This document shows positions 58,500-64,000 of a DNA stretch of 64,000 nt, piece by piece. The stretch is taken from the NCBI GenBank assembly GCA_963575645.1, contig OY754464.1, forward strand, positions 33,247,501 through 33,311,500, read 5' to 3'. The stretch is from Xanthostigma xanthostigma (taxonomy: Eukaryota > Arthropoda > Insecta > Raphidioptera > Raphidiidae). The notes under the pieces are model-generated. The model did not search any database. It had not been told where the DNA came from and was given only the letters and a program-made list of their open reading frames with translations. The position numbers and the translations under genes are program-made. How positions within the stretch are numbered: position 1 is the first letter of the stretch; every line of letters begins with the position of its first letter.

Positions 58500-58945
58500 G
58501 CAATATACTTATACTTAATGCAAAAAAAAATAATTAGACTGATGTCCTTCTCAAATTATAGAGACTCTTGTCGCCCCCTGTTTAAAAAATGTTAAATTTT
58601 AAGTCATTTGCTTATATATTTATAATTGCTATCTTAAAAAAAAATATTAACACATTTTCGAAAGTTAGCGACACTACTTATCATTTTCTACGGAATAATG
58701 ATCAGTTAACAATTTAGAACATCATTATCTGTTTGCTAAAGGCCTCAGTTCTATGCCTATAAAATTGTACAATCAATTACCGGCTAATGTAAAATCTATT
58801 AGTAGCGTCTCTTAATTAAGCACACCTATTTCATTCAGGAATTTTTTTCTACCACAATGTAATTTCAATGTAATTTTTTGTGACTTCTTCCACACATTTA
58901 TGTCAACGGAATAAATAAACTTTATTATTATTATTTTAGGATTCA
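58500..58945 (+). pseudogene. LINE RT C-terminal remnant with 3' tail
   Basis: Translation gives MQKKIIRLMSFSNYRDSCRP followed by LFKK, the 'QKK.IR.......C..LF' block. After frameshifts comes LSSMPIKLYNQLPANVKSIS, matching the 'K.YN.LP..IK' block near the ORF2 end. AATAAATAAAC and TTATTATTATT mark the 3' end. Dead copy. Confidence 0.7.
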
Positions 58946-59554
58946 ATATGTTCAAAATGCATTATTATAAATCCTTCTTTCAAAGAAAAAGTAAACAATC
59001 TGATATACCCTGTCTAAAGAGAGATGCTGTGAAAATGTGTCTGCCGTCGCGATATCTGATAGCAGTAACAAAAATAGATTATAAAGGCGCCCACACACGC
59101 ACACACATCTTATACAAATACGATTAATCTGTTATTAAAACAGTCGGGAGGTAATTATTGTAAATAGCTAAACGTAAATACAAAATTATATAGTTCAAAT
59201 AATATGCGGCAACAGAAGGGAAAAAAAGTGCTGTGAAGTTAATATCAGCATCATGAGGATATAAATCATTACACATAACTATACAATTATTAGGTACCCA
59301 CGTAAGATATATCGAGAGATATCTCGTATTTGTGTAATTATTATAAACATAATTATGTCAATATGTGCTGGAATGCATAAATATTAAATAAATATAGAGA
59401 ATTTCTTACTGAATCATTTAGTTTAAATTATCATGAAAAATGCTGGCACATAAACTAAATAAACTACAGATATTTTTAAAATACCTATCAGTATACGATG
59501 AGCAATGAGCATAGATCATAATCTTATACTAATCGTACTTTTATATTTAGAGAC

Positions 59555-60065
59555 TAGCTGCTCCCCGCGGTTCCGCACGTGATTGTGATGAAAAACGGTG
59601 GCGACAAAAATAGTGGAGCTTTTGGCTATATATATTATACATAAAGGAACAAATCAAAAATACCTAAGCAAACAAAAAATTATGATCTAACTGCTAGAAA
59701 ACAATTTTGTAAAGCGCATGTTGAGACACAACCATCCACAATAGCCCGCACGACAGGCAGCCTCTGTGATATTAAGTCGTTGGAGGGGGAAGCGGTGAGT
59801 GGAAGTTTCAGGTTAAAGTCCCGACAGTGTCATTGTTGGAAAGTAAATTTTTCTTATATAGTATTGTTACCGTAACAATGTGAAATCTAATTAATTATTG
59901 ACATCATTTTTTTTCAATGTAAATGTATTTTGACGAACAACAGTTTATATAATAGCCTAAGTTACTCCTTATAACATTAATTATCTGCAGTGAAAGTCCG
60001 GTCAAAATCGGTCCAGTTGTTTAGATTAGCCGGAACAAACAGACAGACATATCGATTATCGACAG
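59555..60065 (+). repeat. 'actagctgctccccgcgg' dispersed repeat
   Basis: Starts with ACTAGCTGCTCCCCGCGGTT and ends around AAAATCGGTCCAGTTGTTTA, GACAGACATATCG. This is a unit shape widely seen in Lepidoptera. Non-coding. Confidence 0.55.
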
Positions 60066-60629
60066 ACAAACAAAAACTAAGTGATACATTTTTTTTGTTT
60101 ATAAATTTTATCTACAATAATGTCCTTTCGTATAAAGAAAGAACTATGCTGTCAAAGACAGCAGATATGCTGTCAAACACAGCAGATACACATTCGAGCA
60201 TACGATCCAAACACAATTTTGGGGCTTCCTTCTACACTTTTGGCAACACTGCATGTGCGTAAACGCTATCTACTTTCAATTATTATTAAGATCGCTCTAC
60301 AGCAAGTTCATTTATGTCAAATAATTTAACTAACTAAGCTATATGATGGATAGTTAAATACTAATTAAACATCGTATTAAGTCTTAGATTGCACTAAAAT
60401 TAAATCAATATTAACAATTCTGCAGTGTTTGCAAGTCAGTTAAGGCGCATTGTTCTTTGCAAACAACGTCAACAACGTTTGAAGAAGATTCAATAAAAAG
60501 TTTAATTAAGAAAATAAGTACACATTCAGAAATGTATCGGATAACATAGATGTGAAAATGCCGTTCCATAAATATGTGTATAAAATATTGCTAATTTCAA
60601 ATTCTTAAAAACCGATCAAGTGAGAATGT

Positions 60630-60870
60630 AACTAGAACGCCGAGGGTTCCGTACAGTCAACAGGCGAATAATTTTCTTACTTTCAACTTCCACCTGTCCA
60701 AAAATAAACAATAAATATTTGTGTGTGGGCACACAAACTTTGTAATTATGACAAATTTTAGGTTGATATGTAGTTCCTGAGAAAATAAACTGTGACATAC
60801 AGATTTACAATGAAGTATAATCATTAGAGTTCCGGTTTTTACAATTCTGACCCGGGACCCTAAAAATAAA
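60630..60870 (+). repeat. 'gggttccgtac' dispersed repeat, copy 2
   Basis: Contains CGCCGAGGGTTCCGTACAGT, TAGTTCCTGAGAAAATAAAC and CCCGGGACCCTAAAAATAA. Related to 16018-16856. Confidence 0.55.
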
Positions 60871-60944
60871 TACCATCGTTACATACGTTGCAAAGTTTAT
60901 TCTCCTGCCTCGTTTAGTGACTTTGAATAATAGTAATCAACTGA

Positions 60945-62567
60945 ACCATTATGCAAAAACCGTCAAAAAGAACTAAAAACTAGTGGTCCCGATAATATAC
61001 CTTATAATTTGTTAAAACATTGTAGTCATAAAATTGCTTCGGTCCTGGTTTCTATTATTAACGAATCATTCCAGAATGGGACTTTCCCAGAAATTTTGAA
61101 AGTGTCTAAGATTGTACCAATACATAAAAAGGGATCTACACTAGAAATAAATAATTATCGACCTGTGGCACTACAGTCGGTATTTTCTAGGATAATAGAA
61201 TTTTTGTATGTCAATAGGTTACGACAATTTATAGAAATAAATAAATTATTACATAACAACCAACACGGCTTTCGAGAACAGCATTCTACTGATACAGCTA
61301 TTTTTGCGTTGCTTGACAATATTTATAAAGCTGTCGATGAGAATAAAGTATCCGTCTGTTTGTTTTACGACCTAACAAAGGCCTTTGATTGTGTGCCACA
61401 TGATCGATTATTATTTAAATTAGAAAGAATGGGCGTACGAGGAGTGGCTAACGACTGGCTAAAATCTTATTTAGAAGGCAGGTCACAATTTGTTTCCTTA
61501 AATCATATGAAGGACAATGTCTTACAGAATGTTAGATCTCATTCAATTTCCAACTGTTATGGGGTGCCCCAGGGTTCCATGTTAGGGCCTATTTTGTTTG
61601 TTTTGTATAACAATGACCTGTTAACTAGCATCACCGAGGGGTATGTAGGTTTGTACGCTGATGATACGTGCCACTTTTTAAATACTGGGAACGTCGTAGA
61701 GATGAGTAATTTAGCGCGCTCCAGCATTACTCAAATGACAAATTGGTGCTCCAGTAATGGACTCGTCCTCAATGAGAACAAAACTTCTGCTGTTCAGTTT
61801 TGCAACTCTCGCTCAAATCTAAATAACTGCAGCTTATTAATTCGCGCGCAGAACACCTCTACGCCGATGAGTAAAACATGCAAATTCTTAGGCTTACATA
61901 TTTCAATGAATTTGGATTGGTCGGTACATATAGAAAACATAATTTCCCAACTCACTAAAATGTGCTATTTAATTAAGAAGCTCAAGACATATGTAAGTAT
62001 TGATGTTATTATGCAGGCGTACTTTGGAAATTTCCAATCCAAACTAAATTACGGCATCATATTTTGGGGCAACTCAACGTCAGCAATACGAGTTTTTAGG
62101 TTGCAAAAAAGGGTTGTAAGGATTCTGAGTGGGGCTAAGCGGTTGGAGCATTGTAGAGGGCTTTTCAAGTTCTATAGAATTTTGACTCTACCATCGCTTT
62201 TTATTTTACAGTGCGCATTATTTGTCAAAAAGAATATCTCTTTATTTATTTTGACCTCTACTGTACATTCATATAATACCAGGCAAACTGAAAATATTTA
62301 CATTCAGTCTTTCAGTACTACATTAGGCAGTAAGGGGCCTAGACATGTGTGTCAAAGGATATATAATAACTTACCTTCTGATATACGACAGATTGAAAGT
62401 TATAATAAATTTAAAAGTTCCCTAAAGGTCTATTTAATTGAACAGGCGTTTTACTGTGTCGATGAATTCTTTGGAAATCCCACTTAATATTTTGACTTTG
62501 ACACTATTTGTTATCTCTAGATGTAACAAATAAAGAGAAATATTATTATTATTATTATTATTATTAA
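60945..62567 (+). mobile_element. 5'-truncated LINE (Jockey/CR1-like), second family
   Basis: Begins within the RT N-terminal region (ELKTSGPDNIPYNLL) and ends in a short 3' UTR with AATAAAGAG and a (TTA)n tail (62541-62567). It differs clearly from the LINE at 33-37 kb at the amino-acid level, so it is a separate family. Endonuclease and ORF1 are missing. Confidence 0.88.
60966..62487 (+). CDS. LINE ORF2 reverse transcriptase fragment with intact catalytic motifs
   Basis: An open frame of about 507 codons without stop to TAA 62485-62487. No ATG at its beginning. Motifs: SKIVPIHKKGSTLEINNYRP, LLHNNQHGFREQHSTDTA, FYDLTKAFDCVPHDRL, YGVPQGSMLGPILFVLYNND, GLYADDTCH (catalytic YADD), NGLVLNENKTSAV and FLGLHI. 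C-terminal block: HSYNTRQ, YNNLPSDIRQIESYNKFKSS, EQAFYCVDEF. The frame is uninterrupted, so the copy is fairly young, but it lacks the 5' half and is non-autonomous. Confidence 0.9.
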
Positions 62568-62794
62568 TCATTAGTCGTGATAACTACAATATCTAAAATA
62601 GCGGTGTTAGCCAATAAAACCTAATGTATGCAAAACAAAAATTAGATATCTATGAAACAGCAAATCAAATACATTCTCACAACACCAGCTGTTCTAACGG
62701 AAGAGTATTTTTTTATAAGAACAATAATCTAATCAACGGTCCAAACTTTTGGGCACACAAATTCTATAATCATCTTCCAGACATAATAGTTAGT

Positions 62795-63482
62795 AGTTAA
62801 GGAGCATTTGATGACAGAACGCTCTCTTTCGTGTAGTCTGAGTTCCCCTCAACAAACCCGAGTGTCTATAGCGCGTTGCGATACGACGCTGGGACACTTA
62901 AAAAAAACGGCAAAATTCAAAATTTCTCTACTAAATGGTAGAAAATGACCGAAAGGCATCTGAGGGGAGCTCCTAATTGCAGAAAAACATTGTGATCTAG
63001 CAGTGACAAAATTGACAGATATTATTTTTTTCAAACTTTTTGGGGTGCTAATAGAAAGCCGGGTAAGAATTTCTACCATCGAGCGAGGACTGCGAATTTT
63101 TGGCCTGTGCAAATTTTAAATAATCATCCAAAGGAAGTGAGGTCACTTGGAGCCACGAAAATTTTTTCTCGTATTCCGGGCCACCAAATCAAGCATTCCG
63201 TCAAGTTTTAATTTCAAATTCAATTGTTTTAAAAGTTTTTTTGACGTTTTTTTTAGATTTTTCGAAAGTCTCTGCAGGGAGTAAATTGGCAGAAAATATT
63301 TTTTCTGCAATTAGGAGTTCCCCCCAGATGCCTTTTTTTCTGCCATTTAGAGTAGAGGAATTTTTAATTTTGCCGTTTTTTTAAAGTGCCCCAGCGACGT
63401 ATCGCAACGCGCTAAACCCCTACTCCAATAAGCGGGTTTGTAGAGGAGGACGCAGACCATTTCTGTCACCGTCCTCTAACTA
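62795..63482. mobile_element. Long-TIR element of about 0.65-0.7 kb just before exon 3
   Basis: The left segment TAGCGCGTTGCGATACGACG (62869 on) pairs with CGTCGCAA-type right segment ending GCGCTA (63414), continuing about 115 bp inward: ACGGCAAAATT, AGGCATCTG and CTCCTAATTGCAGAAAA are all seen inverted. Outside these, ACAAACCCG and TGACAGAA also pair, extending the arms to about 62795 and 63482. Exact ends and target duplication are unresolved. Non-coding. Confidence 0.75.
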
Positions 63483-63720
63483 AAAGGTCTTATCGTTGAA
63501 CATTTTCAAAAACAAAAATAAAAATTTGCTGCAGAATATTAGGTAATTACATTGTAAAATGATTTTTTTTTTCAATTTTTTTTACGCTTTTATACCAATA
63601 TGGTAACTAAATATATAGTTATCTATCTATTTATCTGTTACCTATTGCGATACCTAAGAATATTGTATGTTTTTTTTTTTTTTATTTTTATTGGTTTTGT
63701 ATGTTTTATTTTCATTTCAG

Positions 63721-63925
63721 GTGCTTTGACTCGTTCCCAGTTTCCTGTGTTCACGATCTACGCACAAAAGAGTTGTCTTGGCGTTCGTCCTTGTGAACGC
63801 GCCTGGTGCTTTGACCGCGTTCAGGACTACAGACTCGATGGCTACACACGCCGTATTGTACAAGATGTCAGCTCACGACAACACTGTCTCGAACTGTGCC
63901 TCGGAGAGAATGAATTTACATGCAG
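63721..63925 (+). CDS. Host gene, exon 3: second PAN/apple-type Cys module (gene continues beyond the window)
   Basis: The acceptor CATTTCAG ends at 63720; the donor TGCAG|GTTGGT is at 63926. The 205-nt exon enters in phase 1 and leaves in phase 2. It encodes FPVFTIYAQKSCLGVRPC, then RAWCFDRVQDYRLDGYTRR, SRQHCLELCLGENEFTC and ends in a split codon beginning AG. The WCF.RV..Y.L start and the HCLELCL....F.C centre are typical PAN domains. The module's remaining part must be in the next exon. Together with exons 1-2 the protein is a secreted, multi-PAN protein. By family resemblance (insect NompA/Trynity/Neyo, nematode NOAH) a C-terminal ZP domain and transmembrane anchor are expected but not seen here. 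Confidence 0.85.
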
Positions 63926-64000
63926 GTTGGTGTCCATTTTTTTATTTTTTTTTTTTTTTTGTATAATATTAATGTTTTCCCTTGGATTTGTTAATGAAAT

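Larger units (their letters stand above)
24046..63720 (+). other. Intron 2 of the PAN-domain gene (about 39.7 kb)
   Basis: The donor GTAACT at 24046 and the acceptor TTTCATTTCAG ending at 63720 join in phase 1 (split codon GGT, Gly). No further host exon was recognised inside, though a small one could be missed. The intron holds the provirus, two LINEs, the nested TIR elements and the palindromes listed separately. Confidence 0.7.

Overview
This window reads as AT-rich nuclear DNA of an insect, most likely a lepidopteran. The lepidopteran lean rests on dispersed repeats that I recognise from moth and butterfly genomes: units opening with 'gggcaagtgcgagtcgaact' and closing with 'gaaccctaaaaa', 'actagccgctacccgcgg' units, and 3' ends with 'ctgagattagcgcgttcaaa'. 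The species cannot be told from the sequence. There are no operons, CRISPR arrays or rRNA, and no tRNA gene that looks functional.

One host gene is visible, on the + strand, and it runs off the right end. Coding exon 1 (CDS 17035-17503) encodes a signal peptide and a Lys/Asn/Thr/Pro-rich low-complexity stretch. Exon 2 (23833-24045) and exon 3 (63721-63925) encode Cys-rich PAN/apple-type modules. All three splice junctions have GT donors and AG acceptors, and the phases agree. The family resembles the PAN plus ZP-domain apical extracellular matrix proteins of insects (NompA/Trynity/Neyo type), but no ZP domain lies inside the window. Intron 1 is about 6.3 kb and intron 2 about 39.7 kb. Almost everything else in the window is intronic or upstream transposon sequence.

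The left part (1-17000) holds LINE remnants on both strands, tRNA-derived SINEs, a repeat family bounded by CCATTCCAAC/GTTGGAATGG (called family B here) carrying a 746-bp foldback element, a 632-bp foldback element, and a hAT-like MITE with a clean 8-bp target duplication. Intron 1 contains a composite: a family B copy invaded by another element (family A), which in turn carries nine in-register 120-bp tandem repeats.

Intron 2 is a layered archive of insertions. At 27270-32573 there is a minus-strand Gypsy/errantivirus-like provirus with apparently identical 275-bp LTRs, a 5-bp target duplication, a primer-binding site and a polypurine tract. It lacks protease and most of reverse transcriptase, and a second deletion removed the end of pol and the start of env. 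Next to it, a 5'-truncated LINE (about 33360-37016) was invaded by a Harbinger-like TIR element, which was itself invaded by two hAT-like MITEs. Each MITE has an exact 8-bp target duplication. Further right are two TTAA-flanked MITEs, a 1.56-kb long-TIR element with a Cys-rich tail resembling Ginger-type integrases, several near-perfect palindromes, a second LINE with an intact RT frame (60945-62567), and a long-TIR element just before exon 3.

I see no clear new multi-gene system. The strongest observations are architectural: precise nested insertions that give a relative chronology, a doubly deleted provirus that still looks recently mobilised, palindromic repeat families, and a satellite amplified inside a transposon. 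Coordinates of ancient remnants are approximate. TIR and target-duplication coordinates were read base by base.
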